Assembly (NCBI GenBank): GCA_023213395.1
Contig: CM041465.1
Coordinates: 103,485,741-103,549,740 of the forward strand
DNA length: 64,000 nucleotides
Direction: 5' to 3'
Source: Cycas panzhihuaensis
Taxonomy: Eukaryota; Cycadophyta
Numbering within the stretch: the first letter of the stretch is position 1; each line of letters begins with the position of its first letter. The notes beneath the pieces are model-generated. The model was not told the DNA's origin. It saw nothing but the letters and a program-made list of their open reading frames with translations, and ran no database searches. Position numbers and translations under genes: made by a program. Positions 49,601 to 60,821 of the stretch are shown piece after piece.

Positions 49601-51877
49601 CCTTCTAATGCATCTTACGACAAATTAATTAAGCTTATTAGATCTTACCTTTAGCCTAATATAGAGAGTAAGAAATGATTTAATAAAGTTAATCGATAAA
49701 TATCTTGTAAGCCCAATGAGCATAGTGGTCTCAAACTCATTAATGTTAAACTCGAAGGCAAAATGCTTTATGCTAAATAGTTGTTAAAAGTAGTTGAAGG
49801 AGATGAGCCTTAGAGGATATTAATCAAACATAATGTAGCTCAAGCTAAGCCACATGGCTTAAGTAAATTCAATCTTTCCACTTAGGAAGTACTTATGACT
49901 TTAGTACCTATTAATGTAGTTAATTTTTTAATGTTTAAAGTCATTTCAGTTATATAGGAGGAATGCAAAAGGTTATTAAGTGAACAAAAATACATATAAA
50001 GAAGCAATGTGAAAAAGAACCTAAGCTAGTACAAAAGAAAAAATCTAGATATATCAATAAGAATACATAGAGATTTAGGTCTAATGTTAGACCATATTAC
50101 TAATATGAGTAATGGCTAAAGAAGCACATAGCATAATATTATCAATATCCTTCAAAATATTAATCCTTTCTTTACCTTTATAATAGAAAAGAATATATAA
50201 GCACAAGAATATAAGAAACTATTAAGTGGCATTATAAAGCTATGGGCACAAAACCATAGGCTCAACATGACCCATAATAGCCCTAAAAAAATTTCTTGGG
50301 GGCTATTTCCCCTAAACCATTCCCTCAAGGGCTTTTAGCCCCCAAATCCCTTAAATAGGGCTATAACCTTAAGCCCCATAAAGTAAGGTTTAAGTGTGAT
50401 AGAAAATTTTTAAGATATCTAACACAAAGCTATTAAGGAGTTGAGTCATCTTAAGGGCTATCCTTTCCAAATTATTCCATTTAGTGGTCATCATTATTGT
50501 AAAGTGATAATATATACTTAGAGCAAATTCCTTGGTTTAAGGCCAAGTATTTATATAAAAAAAGATTATCAATGGTAGCATAATTATTTAATAAGACTCA
50601 TACATAGTAGAAACCCTAATTAGTAATCAAGTAGGAGTTTAATATTAAGAACATTAATATATTTATTATTAAAGAAATTTAGAACCTATATTCAATGGCA
50701 TAGATCCCAAATCTAGTTACAGTCTCTAGTAATAAATGATGCCATAACTAAGTATATAACCACTTAAAACTATTAAAGAGATCCTCTACCCCATGTACCT
50801 ACAAAAATTTCACCATCTATGATGGGATAATGGTAAGGTTGAATAAACTATAGAGCATTAAATATAGCAAGATGATATGGAAGTATCAATTTGAAAGAAT
50901 ATGGCATGCACCTATGGAACCCAATAAAACATTTTTTTCGTGGTCGATTTTGCATGATGGGCTAGTAGTTAAAGCTAGATTAATCAAACTTAGGGATAAT
51001 GAGATGGTGTGTATATTCTTTAACCACATAAAAACTACTCTCCACTAGTTCTTGTGGTGCCCTTTTGCCAAATTAGGTTGAAGCCTAGTTAATGACTTTA
51101 TCTAACTAGCCTTAAATAAAAGTATTAGATGAGATATTGCCCTACTCAGTTGTACCTAGGTGTTCTCTAGTGCCTTCTAAAATGCCTTGGAGCTTTTAAG
51201 AATCAAAGTGTTAAACAAACTCTATAAATTTTAGAATATCATGGTTTTTTAATGCAAATCAACTACATGCACCTTTCTATATTATTTATTCCTAATTGTG
51301 CTTAACACGTGCTTTGCAAATCATCATTTATACCCATAAAGTCCAATTAGAATTAACTCACATGCTTGAGCTTATCAACCACTACATCGAGTGTCCCTCT
51401 AGAGGAGAGAAGCTTAAGGTAAGTAGAACCTCAATGGAACTATTACAAAGAGAAGAGACAGTCTAAGCATAACCACTTAACCTAAGCAACATGGTTATCT
51501 TATATACAAGTTAATTTGGCCAATTTGAGACCAAATGAGCAGTGTAGCACCTAAGTGGTTGTGGTAAGTAACATTAAGCCTACTACCTACAAAGGGTAGA
51601 AGTTGATAAATAACCCCCATAATAAAGGATATAATGGTTGAGGCTTTAGCTCTATTCCCTTAATTATTGGAGGGGGTTAGGAGTCTAACTAATTTGTTCT
51701 ATATGCTTTTAGTTTAAAGCCCTTAAGTCTTAATTATAATATATTGATGTACCAATGTTTTCCCATAAGAAGAAGGTTTTGATATAATAAGGGATGGTGT
51801 AGATGACATTCTCTTTCTAAATTTTTTGTTATATTATGTATATAATTCTTGATGGAAGAATAAATGTTGAATTTATT
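49601..51877 (+). pseudogene. LINE (plant L1) remnant: RT C-terminus and zf-RVT
   Basis: Forward frames with many stops read the end of a plant L1 reverse transcriptase: G-L-K-L-I-N-V-K-L near 49735 and L-L-K-V-V-E-G-D-E-P near 49782. After a long decayed stretch comes the zinc-binding 'zf-RVT' region at 50920-51130 (F-F-x-G-R-F...L-I-K-L...L-W-C-P-F-A). No RT core is present upstream, because copia A's LTR abuts it at 49595. The 3' end is near 51877, where the minus-strand LINE is inserted. An aside: 50280-50400 has phrases rich in 'ccctaaa/ccccaaa' that are not coding. Confidence 0.65.
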
Positions 51878-51890
51878 AATTCTTGTTGAT
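51878..51890. repeat. 13-bp target duplication of the minus LINE (left)
   Basis: AATTCTTGTTGAT; partner AATTCTTATTGAT at 54115-54127, one transition apart. Confidence 0.9.
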
Positions 51891-54114
51891 TTTTTTTTTT
51901 TGTATGGTATAAATGAAGGGGTTTAAGAGGCCCCAACTCCATTACAAAAATTACCTTTTGGCTAATAGATCTGTCATGACAAGCCCATGGCCTAGTTATT
52001 CCTTAATAATTGAAGAACCCAATTTCCCTCCCTTGCCACAACAAGCCTAGTGGCTACCTCTAATCCTCCATATGAGGTATGGACTTTAAATCCTCCTTAA
52101 CCTGACTCAAGACCTCCTCAGGAAAATTCTCTTTCCATATATAATTTCTTTGGTGCAATACCCCCTAATTGGCCAGTATGTCAGTAGCTCCATTTTCTTC
52201 TATATACATGTGAGAGAATTTCACCTCCTACCTATTCTTAAGGACCCTATGTGTGTCCTTGATCATGATTAATGATTCCCAATTAGGAACATCCACCTCC
52301 CTAAGCATATTTACTACATTTAGGAAGTCCCCTTCAATAATGATCCTATGATGATCTTCCTCAAGAGCCACCTCCACTACTCTCCTTATGGCTGACATCT
52401 CAACCATATGGTTTGTTTGTCAGTCGTAGAATTCAATAAATACCCATAAAATACCTCCTTTTGAGTTTTTGTAAATATCCCCTCCTCCAGCCACCCCTAG
52501 GTTCCCCTTAGCAGCCCCATCAAAATTTATTTTCACCCAATTTTTTAGAGGTGGAGCCTAGGGGCATATCCTTTTTCCTTTTCCATGTCTAACTTTCATC
52601 TTCCCAACTCCCTATTTTTTTAAAACTACCTCTTTCAATCCCTTGATGAAGCTTTATTCTTTAGCATGTATGTTGGCAATTTCCATTATGGAGCTATAGA
52701 TAGAACCTATGTGATTGATCTCATCCCTCTTCTCCTCCTAAAAGATCCTCTTATTTCTTTCCTTCCACAAGTTCCACATCAACTCTAGCATGGTGATTTA
52801 CCAAATAAACACCAGATTCTTACTTCTAAAAGGGCTAACCCAAGATAGGTTTTGATCCTTGATGGTTTTTATTATCACCTACTTCAACCCAAACTTGGCC
52901 CAAATGATCTTCCAAACATTTCTAGAATAAGAATAATGGAGGAGGATATAGTCCACTGAATCTTCATCCTCATAACATAGGACACACATGTTTGCCATCA
53001 CAAAGCCTCTTCATTGTATATTATCCACTGTCAGAATCTTATTTGTCAAGCACAACCATTAAAATGCCACCAGTTTGGGAGTCAAACCTATTTTCTAAAC
53101 TTTATTCAATAAAGGAAACCTATGAGCCCCTTCCTTTGAATAAAGGAACAGGTATATGTGCTTCATTGAATAGTCCCTCGATGGGAATAATGACCAAACT
53201 ATCTCATCAGACTCTTCAAATTTAGGGATGTTGCTTTACGTGAGAGTATCCTTAACTCCTCAACTACCTTTCCAAGGAGTGGATTCCTCTCTAAATCCCC
53301 AAATGATCTCCATCTCCACGTCCACCCGTGGCCCTTCTAGTAGTCTTTCACCTTAGTGCCATAATTTTTTTTTCATTCTTACGTCAAAGGATCTAATTTG
53401 GATAACTAAGCTTAACTGCATCATACATCTTCCTAGAAGTTTATGGTTTCTCCATTTTCCAACTTCCAATGTGAGCCCACAGCTATCATTTATCTTGATT
53501 GATGAATACTCTGCCAGATAGTAGACCCTAAGCAAACCCTAGAATACTCTGTCAATAATTTCTACCCATAAAGGTATTTCTAGGATAAGATCCTTTTCCA
53601 AAGTGATCCTTTGCCCTTAGTTAGATGCCATCCCAACTTCTCTACTAGGGCCTTATTAAAATTTTCCAAGTTTATGAGGTTCAAGCCCCTACCTATTTAG
53701 GCTAGCATAATTCATCCCGTGCTACCAGGTGAATCATGTCCCTCTCCTCAGTCCCCAACCAAAGGAATCTCTTATGAATCATTTCTAAAATCTTTATAAC
53801 TTTGGTTGAAGCCCTAAAGACTGTCATCATGTATACCAGGATACTCTGAAGCATAATTGATAATATTTGTATCTTACCATCTTGGCTAAGGAGCCTTTCC
53901 ATCCTGCTAACTTCCTTTAAATGCAATCTATTATAGGATTCCAAGACTCCTTCATCATTTTTCCTACAAATAGAGGCATTCCCAAATAAATTGAAGCTTC
54001 CTTATTGGAATCTCTAAAATCCTACTAATCTTCTTTTGCACCTTCTCCTTCATATTCATAAAATACATGCTACTTTTGTTTTAGTCGACCATATGATTAG
54101 TAGCTCTCTCATAT
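51891..54114 (-). mobile_element. LINE (plant L1), 5'-truncated insertion (minus)
   Basis: A poly-T run at 51891-51901 is the inverse of a poly(A) tail. With the 13-bp duplications on either side it defines a 2.2-kb insertion made by target-primed reverse transcription. Truncation at 54114 removed ORF1, the endonuclease and most of RT. It landed at the 3' end of the plus-strand LINE. Confidence 0.9.
51960..54050 (-). pseudogene. LINE ORF2 end: RT C-terminus, zf-RVT, RNase H
   Basis: Minus strand. RT C-terminus at 53944-53702: L-S-Q-D-G-K-I-Q, then I-H-K-R-F-L-W. Middle region 53535-53130 is mostly open. Zf-RVT at about 53020-52890 has C-V-L-C and a following D-Y-I-L. Type I RNase H at 52540-52165 has N-F-D-G-A near 52520, an E-M-S near 52405, E-G-D near 52330 and A-T-D-I-L-A near 52180. 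All four acidic residues appear present. An RNase H tail after zf-RVT is known for a subset of plant L1 elements. About ten stops interrupt the frame. Confidence 0.85.
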
Positions 54115-54177
54115 AATTCTTATTGATTCATTGTAATGCATATTTGTAATCTATTTTAAAGTCATCTTACTATTTTA

Positions 54178-54430
54178 TGTTGAGGGTAATATACTCATAA
54201 AAGAGTTAAGTGATAACTTAAGTTGTGAGCCCAAGTGTATGGGGTGTATTATGCTCACAACATTGTATAATGTAAATATAAGTTAATCATACAAGGTGCC
54301 AACTATCACCTTGCATGATCAATTATTTAATATTCTTTCATGCCTCTTGTAACTATTATCTTTTACATATATAAGGCTTTACATGTAATATAACATGATC
54401 TTCTTCATTATTAATGAAATGCTCGTTACT
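54178..54430 (+). repeat. Possible solo LTR
   Basis: Starts TGTTGAGGG and contains a promoter-like ATATATAAGG near 54369 and an AATGAAAT near 54415, an arrangement like U3-R-U5 of a small copia LTR. The right end and target duplication could not be fixed. Confidence 0.3.
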
Positions 54431-55234
54431 ACATTAGAGTTTTGATTAATTCACTTCCCTTATTATTGCATGTTATTTGTGGGATTAGAACTTGGATCAA
54501 AACTAGGACCTAATACTAAGTTGAACTAGGTTATACCTAGACTACATTAGGGTTCTACTAGATCATACTAAATCATACTAGGATCATACTAAGTTACACT
54601 AGGTAGTATCAGGGTTATAATAGGTTATGCATAGCTTTATTTAAAAAATGTGTAAATTATAAAATAATAAATATATTAGAATAATATCCATATTGGGACT
54701 CATATCTATTTTGGGGAGATTACCTGCATGGGGGTGATAACCAAGATTAGTAGAAATACTTTAGTAGTAGCATGTCAGGCATTTGTTAACATCAATCAAT
54801 GGTAGACTTTGAAAGGTGTACCAAATCCCTCTTAGTCTTATCTATTTATTTAGAGGGTTCGATGACCTTAGTATTCATCAGCACCACCATCCTTATGGAT
54901 TGATGGTTCTCCCTTTCTTGCATTTTATTATTCTCCCTTTGTCCCTTAATTCTATCATTTGGTATTAGAGCTTTCATTCAAGGATTAAGAGCCATTATTC
55001 AGGTGTTCAGAGACACATTTAGATAAACCATCTATAGAGAAGTCTGTTAAGAATTTGTTGTATGTATTGTTGGTATATATACACACTTTGTTGGTTTGGT
55101 TTATTATTTATATTAATATTATTATTGCTTTTCAATGCCCATTGGCATATTCAAATCTATATGAGTTCTATCTAATAAGAGGTTGTACTATCTGAAATTA
55201 TGGATTCATAGTTAAATCTTGATCTGTTTGTGTT
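54431..55234. other. Non-coding spacer
   Basis: No coding frame. Contains a cluster of 'acta.g.t' phrases ('actaggttatac', 'actagatcatac', 'actaggatcatac') at 54518-54640 that looks like a decayed short tandem array. Confidence 0.4.
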
Positions 55235-55239
55235 AATCT

Positions 55240-55733
55240 TGTTGCAATTAATAGTCATCACTCCACTCCCCACCTTCCAACTAGGGGAGCATACCTCATC
55301 ATCTTCAATTTACACATGTGGGTGCTCAACATGTGTAGGTAAGTTAATGTTAATTTGAGTTAAGTTTACTTTAAGTTAAGTTTGTATTATTTTATTATAA
55401 TTTGAATTTCATGGGTTGAGGGGTTTCCCTTCTCCCCCAAAATTATATATATTGAAGGGTGTGCAACCCTGATATCTTTAGACACCACCCATATTTGGGA
55501 AATTTATAAATCTTTCTCTCTCACAATGGATTGAATATACAATGGTTCTTGTTTATGCTACTATGCAATTTTGATCTATTGAAGTTTTGATGTATTGAAT
55601 ATTAGTTTATATTCTACCATGTTCTCCTTGAAATTTCTATTTTCTTCATTTGGTATCAGAGCTTAGTTTAGCTCCATCCTATTTCTAACATCTGGTATCA
55701 GAGCTATTTGGACCTTCATTTTATTTTCCAACA
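55240..55733 (+). repeat. 5' LTR of element D
   Basis: 494 bp. Its last 85 bp contain two extra primer-site-like copies (55651-55662, 55693-55704). That this tail is part of the LTR is shown by the 3' LTR, which repeats it and is then followed at once by the target duplication. Confidence 0.9.
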
Positions 55734-55747
55734 TTTGGTATCAGAGC
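55651..55747 (+). repeat. Three tandem primer-binding-site copies
   Basis: TGGTATCAGAGC occurs at 55651-55662, 55693-55704 and 55736-55747, spaced 42 and 43 bp. The third lies just outside the LTR and is the true primer site. The first two are inside the LTR and recur in the 3' LTR at 61240 and 61282, the latter with one change. Confidence 0.93.
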
Positions 55748-55788
55748 TAACGATTGCTGGCCTGTTGAAGTTTTTGTCAAGAACAAAG

Positions 55789-56715
55789 GAGATCTACTAG
55801 CATTTTGAGGCAGATTTACTCACAACAAAAAAGATTGATGATATTTATTTTCTACAAGTTTTTTTAGCAGATTCTTATATTTTTATTAGAGATCTACTTA
55901 TTCTTGAAGATATACTTGTGTTATAACAAAGATATTTCATATTTATGCAAGTGCACAGTTGAAAAATAATAAATATCAGGTATTATCACTCTACAAGAGT
56001 TTTTTATTAACAAGTTATATATTTTATCATATATTTGGCATTTTTCAAACATATTTTTATCTATTTATCCAATCATTTTCTAGATCTGCACAGGATTTCA
56101 GCTACAAGCTACATTTATTCAAAGTTTTCTTCAGATCTGAGTTATATTTTTTTTAAATCTGCATATCTTATCATATATTTGACTATTTTTAAGAATATTT
56201 CAAACTATTTATTTAATATTTTCTTAGATCTGTGAAGGATTTTAATTGCATGCAATATTTATACAAGTTTTCTTTAAGATCTATTACATATTTTTTAGAT
56301 CTATTATAGTTTTTTTTCAGATCTACTATATATTTTTCATATCTGTTTATTTTACTAAGTATTTCACCATTTTCTGCTATATTTTATTTAATTCTGTTAT
56401 ATTTGGTTTATATCTACTATATTTGCTTCAGATCTGCATATTTTACTAAGTATTTTACCATTTTTTGCTATATTTAGTTCAAATCCGCTATATTTCATTT
56501 CAGATCTACTTATTTTAGCAATTATTTCAATATTTTCTAGTATATTTGTTTCAAATCTGTAACATTTGGTTCAGATCTACTATATTTTCTTTCAGATCTG
56601 TATTTTTTCATCATATATTTGACCATATTTGCAAGTTATCTTTTAGATCTGCAAGCTTTTGGTGCATATTCAGCCCAATAAAGCCTTCTAGAGAAGCATA
56701 TATAGTAGATCTCAT
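55789..56715 (+). repeat. Degenerate AGATCT-rich repeat array in the leader
   Basis: The phrase TTCAGATCTGCTATATTT and variants recur about twenty times at irregular spacing of roughly 20-60 bp, for example near 56090, 56130, 56290, 56318, 56430, 56500, 56570 and 56595. Overlapping open frames here are only repeats of Phe/Ile/Tyr codons. Confidence 0.65.
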
Positions 56716-56779
56716 CTCTGCAAGTCTACAAATCAGTTACATTACCAGATTTTTTAATTTCATTCTCAAATTTAAGCGC

Positions 56780-56780
56780 A

Positions 56781-56833
<53 letters not shown>
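56780..56833. repeat. (TA)n followed by T31
   Basis: About 23 bp of TA at 56780-56802 and an unbroken run of 31 T to 56833. It could be a mutated microsatellite or the relic of a poly(A)-tailed insertion on the minus strand; no second sign of such an insertion is seen. Confidence 0.9.
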
Positions 56834-57254
56834 CATTTTTTTAATATATCTACTGCAACATATTTGAAATCTTAGATACAAATATATATTCTTTTTCAAA
56901 AAAAAAAAAAATTCTCTTTTTGGGACAAACTCATAAAATAAACTGCAGAAATTTGTTAGATACAAATGTATATATATACTTCTTTATTTATTGATTTTTT
57001 TTCATCAATATATTTACAAGATCTGCTATATATTTTGGACAAGAGTTCCTCAACTCGCTTTGCCAAAAGTAGATTTTAAAAAAGGTGAAAATAAAAATAA
57101 AGGTGAAAAGACCCCATGCACGCTCTGGAGTGCCTGCTAACTACTGTACCATAAAATGAATAGTTTGAAGCCATTTATTAAAACCTTATCACCTTAACTC
57201 TTTTGATAATAAAAGTTTATAACATTATTTTCCATTTGATTTAATTCAGTGCCT

Positions 57255-57342
57255 GCAAATTCAGTATTATCTCTGTGGTCTTTATCAATATCTAGACTAC
57301 TTCTCTGCAGTAATGCTAATATTGTTGGATCCAAGCCCTTCT
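57255..57342 (-). pseudogene. Captured fragment resembling phytocalpain DEK1
   Basis: Minus-strand translation contains L-D-P-T-I-L-A-L-L-Q-R-S-S-L-D followed by D-H-R-D-N-T. To my knowledge this matches the cytoplasmic loop of DEK1, the plant membrane-anchored calpain that controls epidermal cell fate. Only about 30 codons are recognisable. It starts after a pyrimidine-rich tract and AAG, like a 3' splice acceptor, so the exon edge may be natural. It is unrelated to retrotransposon genes and has the same orientation as the two fragments on its right. Confidence 0.6.
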
Positions 57343-57527
57343 TAAAAAAAGTGGAACAACTACTTTGCCTGCCAATAATCTTTGGAGCACATGTGCTTCA
57401 CCTAGAGGTTTCAAATTAATAGGGAAAAAAGGGCAGAAAAAAAAACACTGCATATTCCATTATAAGCCTTTTAGTTCACAAAGACCATTCAACTATGTGA
57501 ACACCAAGTGTTGTCCATACTCCAAGT

Positions 57528-57848
57528 GTTGCTGACCTTGCTAAGGCTGTAGGTTTCAAAGCATTCTTTGGGTTCAAAGCATTTCTAATTTTTGGAAACA
57601 GTCCATGTTGTAGTAATCATATAGCCTGTGGCTCCAAGACCTTCATTGGTGAGCTCAACAGCCTACTCTCCATACCTGTGGGATACAAGCCCTGTAGTGA
57701 CAATTGAAGAAGTCGTCAACACATTCTTTCCAATAACTTCAATGGCATCAAAACTTTACCAAAGGCATCAAGTGAAGCAACGACCATTCTAAAAAATAAA
57801 ATAAAATAAAATAACCAGTAGCCACCTTTTCTGACATCCTTGAAATCA
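57528..57848 (-). pseudogene. Captured fragment of an ERD7/senescence-domain gene
   Basis: Minus strand: M-S-E-K-V-A-T-G at 57837-57815, then after a 27-bp gap V-V-A-S-L-D-A-F-G-K, D-A-I-E-V-I-G-K-N-V and T-S-S-I-V-T-T-G-L-V-S-H-R-Y-G, then N-P-K-N-A-L-K-P-T. This is the C-terminal senescence/spartin-type domain of ERD7 and its relatives, lipid-droplet-associated proteins induced by drought and cold. The 27-bp gap begins GT and ends TTTTTTAG, and about 30 residues of the domain are absent there, so it looks like an intron and exon collapsed by deletion. One stop replaces Gln and two frame changes lie near 57590. Confidence 0.8.
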
Positions 57849-57851
57849 TTT

Positions 57852-58195
57852 ATCAGCAGAAACAAAATACTGTTTGTAACCCAAAAACTACGCGGTACCC
57901 AATAGTTTCAATGTCTAGAGGCACAAAGTCTGCAATTCCAGTGTAACATGTATAGCCTGAGTACATAACTTCTTACGTCCCCAACAGGTTGGCACGCACC
58001 TTCAACCATATTCTATATGCACTAAACAAAAGATCTCCCTCATAATGGCGATCATCCTCAAGTTTTATTGTTACCATTGAACCATCATCTTCAAAACCAA
58101 CAATAGTTGATGTTATTTTCAATAATCTCAAGCCCAACTGCACGTGCTAAGATTTGTTGTAGAATCATCCGATTCATCACATGATTAACCCCAAT
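57852..58195 (-). pseudogene. Captured fragment of zeaxanthin epoxidase
   Basis: Minus strand: R-M-I-L-Q-Q-I-L-A-R-A-V-G, then G-F-E-D-D-G-S, Y-E-G-D-L-L, V-R-A-N-L, and M-Y-S-G-Y-T-C-Y-T-G-I-A-D-F with G-Y-R-V after it. This is the FAD-monooxygenase domain of zeaxanthin epoxidase (ABA1/ZEP), the plastid enzyme that epoxidises zeaxanthin in the xanthophyll cycle and on the way to abscisic acid. About 115 codons survive out of roughly 650. A one-base insertion breaks the frame after G-Y-R-V, and the dinucleotide-binding G-A-D-G is eroded. It ends abruptly at S-A-D, which abuts the ERD7-like part within four bases. Confidence 0.87.
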
Positions 58196-58430
58196 ATTTG
58201 GCATCGTTGCTAAGGATATTAAGTCTTTGTTGAGCACAGGGTCTTGTCGTTGCCGAGGACGCTTCTTTTCAAGGCCTTTTGAGTGATTGGTATCAGAGGA
58301 AGCTGAAGGAGGAAATACAGTCATAGGGACGAGAACTGAAATTCAACTCTGTTCATAGCTTCTATAGATCTAGGCCACGTGCAGGTCCCGCGTGTTGGTG
58401 TGGCTACGACTGAGCAGCGGCAGCGCGCCC
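58196..58430 (-). other. Start of the captured block, origin unknown
   Basis: Minus-strand ATG at 58324 opens 77 codons that run in frame into the zeaxanthin epoxidase part. The first 40 residues (rich in Lys, Arg, Gln and Pro) are not epoxidase and may be a fourth captured piece. Bases 58370-58430 are unusually GC-rich for the region. Confidence 0.4.
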
Positions 58431-60079
58431 TTCATTTTCTATTTTCAAATATTTTTTAACTTTTATTTTTTTCACAAAGTTTAAAAAATATTAAATTAAA
58501 TTTCATATAGTTTCAAATCCATTTTTAAACCCTAGCCCTCTCGCTCTCTTAGCCCTCAATCACATGAGCTTCTCACGTGACTGTTAGGTATCACTAAAGG
58601 GACCAACAATAGTTTACAAACCTTTTTTTCTTTTTATTTTTAAAAATTTTTCATTTTATATAGGGTAACTGGAAACTTTTTATCGTAACTTCTGACTAAG
58701 TCATCGGTTTTTTACGAAACCAGTCTCATTGCATTAGAAATTTTTTGTAAACCAATTTTGACTAGTCATATAACCAATTTGGTGATGATTTGACCCCATT
58801 TAAGTCGATTTAAAGTCGATCATTTATTTTTAAAGCTATTTTAAACTTTTTCATAAAATCACTTTTTTATCAAATTATATTTTATTACCAGGAGATTATT
58901 TTCTGCCAGGATCTATTTTATAGTAATCTACTTTCAATAAAGTTCATTACCAACCATTTATTTTATATTTTAGAATTTATTTTGATCATTGTTTTAATCG
59001 TCGAATGTGGCACTTTAATGGTTTTCAGCATTTTCTAAACATTTTTACATAAAAGTACCCGTGGTCATTTTTGTTATAACTTCTCTGTTTTGTATCAGAA
59101 TTCAGTTATGTCAGTTTCATTAGGAAGCCAACTTACCCCTCTTCAAACTAACATAGGTTTTTATATGTTTTAATGTATTTTTTCTAATTTTGAAATTGAT
59201 CAAATTAGAGGTACTTAACAGCCTCTAATTTGACATATTTACACACTTTTCATATATTATTTCTCAATTTTTTCAACTAAAAATCTATTCAGCATCTCTC
59301 TATGATATATTTGATCATTTTATAGCATTCTATAAAGTTTTATTAATATTTTTATACTATTTTGAGCTCCCTGGTCTTGTTATGCCTCAAAAAGAGGCCT
59401 ATAATTTTGGTTCATTAAATCTTGACTTATAGGAACCTGTTTTCAAAATAGTCAATTCCATTGGATATATATTTTATTTATCTTCATACTAGTAAAGTTT
59501 CATCTTATTATGACACTATTTAGCATAGCTTTGAAGCTATCAAACTTGAGATTATCCTCTAAACCTTTCTTTTAAGGAGTACAATACTTTTTGTTTAAAA
59601 ATTTCTTCATATTCTTTATATTTCAAAGTGAAAATACACATATACATTTCAATTTTAACATTATATATTATCATCAAGGCTAAGGATTTATTGCATTGAG
59701 AGTTTATATTTATTCATTTGAAGAATCAAAAGGTTAAGGATTATTCTTTTTATAATCAAAGTTACATTTCAAATTTGTATAAAAAATCTTTATTACATTC
59801 AAATTTGCTCTTATATTCATTTTATTTTAAAGTATATTTGAAAGGCATATTTCAAAGATTTTTCCAAAGGCATACATATATTGAAAGTATTTATCATTAT
59901 TGAAAAGATTATTTTCTTATTAGACCTATAAAGGTTGCATTTAGTTGATTCATTTTCAAAGGGCATTTTTTCCCAATTTCAAAAAAAGTTTATTTGAAAT
60001 CATATATGTTCATTAGTTTATTAACCATTTTTATTTGGTAAAAGCATACATTTTATGTACTAAAGTTTTTCTTAATAAA
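58431..60079 (+). other. Element D leader, second part
   Basis: AT-rich, no supportable coding sequence up to the gag start. Confidence 0.5.
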
Positions 60080-60637
60080 ATGGCACAATTTCCTATATTC
60101 AATGGGCATAATTTTTCACAATGGTATAGGACTATGAAAGATTATTTCATTACACATGATCTTTGGAAATATTTGTAACATGAATATGATCTTAGTATTA
60201 AAGAAAATTTTAGAAAGGATAATGAAGTTTTAGGGATATTATTTTGTACTATTGATGATAGCATATTTTCTAAAGTGTATAAATTAACAACTTCCAAATC
60301 TGTATGGGATATTTTGATTTCTACTTATGGGGGAGATACCCTCAATGTATTTGACATTGATTTTGTTGAATATGTGAGACAAGTACTAGAACAGATGATT
60401 TATAATGAAAAGACCAAAGAAGATTCAGATCAAATGTATGATCAACTTGTTACACAAGTATTTTATCCTCTATTTGAGGGGAAGAATGAATATTATGATA
60501 TGAAAATAAAGATTTACGATGATTTGATAGTTGTTCATAATACAAAGTCTTTAAAAGATAAAGTTCAAGTTCAAAGTTTTTTTAATGCTCGAGTTGATAA
60601 AGTCAAAGTTGCAGCTATTCATCTTTATACAAATTAA
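60080..60637 (+). pseudogene. Gag of element D
   Basis: ATG at 60080 opens 185 codons with one stop (TAA for a likely CAA at 60176). It starts M-A-Q-F-P-I-F-N-G-H-N-F with W and W-K spacing as in the DUF4219 head of plant copia Gags. It continues into the UBN2 part (S-V-W-D-I-L near 60300, Y-G-G-D). The usual C-terminal basic region and zinc knuckle are missing, so it is shorter than most. It is the only element protein in D and is better preserved than any other Gag here. Confidence 0.83.
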
Positions 60638-60810
60638 GCTTCATTTAGTTACAATTTTTTTGCACCACTTCATGATAGAAGGACATATATTGCTATAAGG
60701 ATAAAGCAAGTTGATAAAGATCAAATTAAGAGACAGAATTTTAAAAAAATTTTCAAGTATAAATTCTATAAGTTTAAAGAGAAGATACAAGTGTCTATGA
60801 TAACCATTAA

Positions 60811-60821
60811 AGGGGAGAATG
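60811..60821 (+). other. Polypurine tract of element D
   Basis: AAAGGGGAGAA directly before the 3' LTR. Confidence 0.85.

Noticed and set aside
55240-55648. Ending the element D LTR at the first primer-site copy
   Set aside because: The similarity between the two LTRs runs 85 bp further to CCAACA, and only then do the primer site (5') and the AATCT duplication (3') follow.
56546-56965. Open frames ending in long Phe or Lys runs
   Set aside because: They are artefacts of the T31 run and the TA repeat.
57040-58450. A nested Helitron or Pack-MULE carrying the gene fragments
   Set aside because: A short hairpin near 57120-57140 was seen, but no CTRR end, no TC start and no terminal inverted repeats with a duplication could be paired. 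It remains possible but is not supported.
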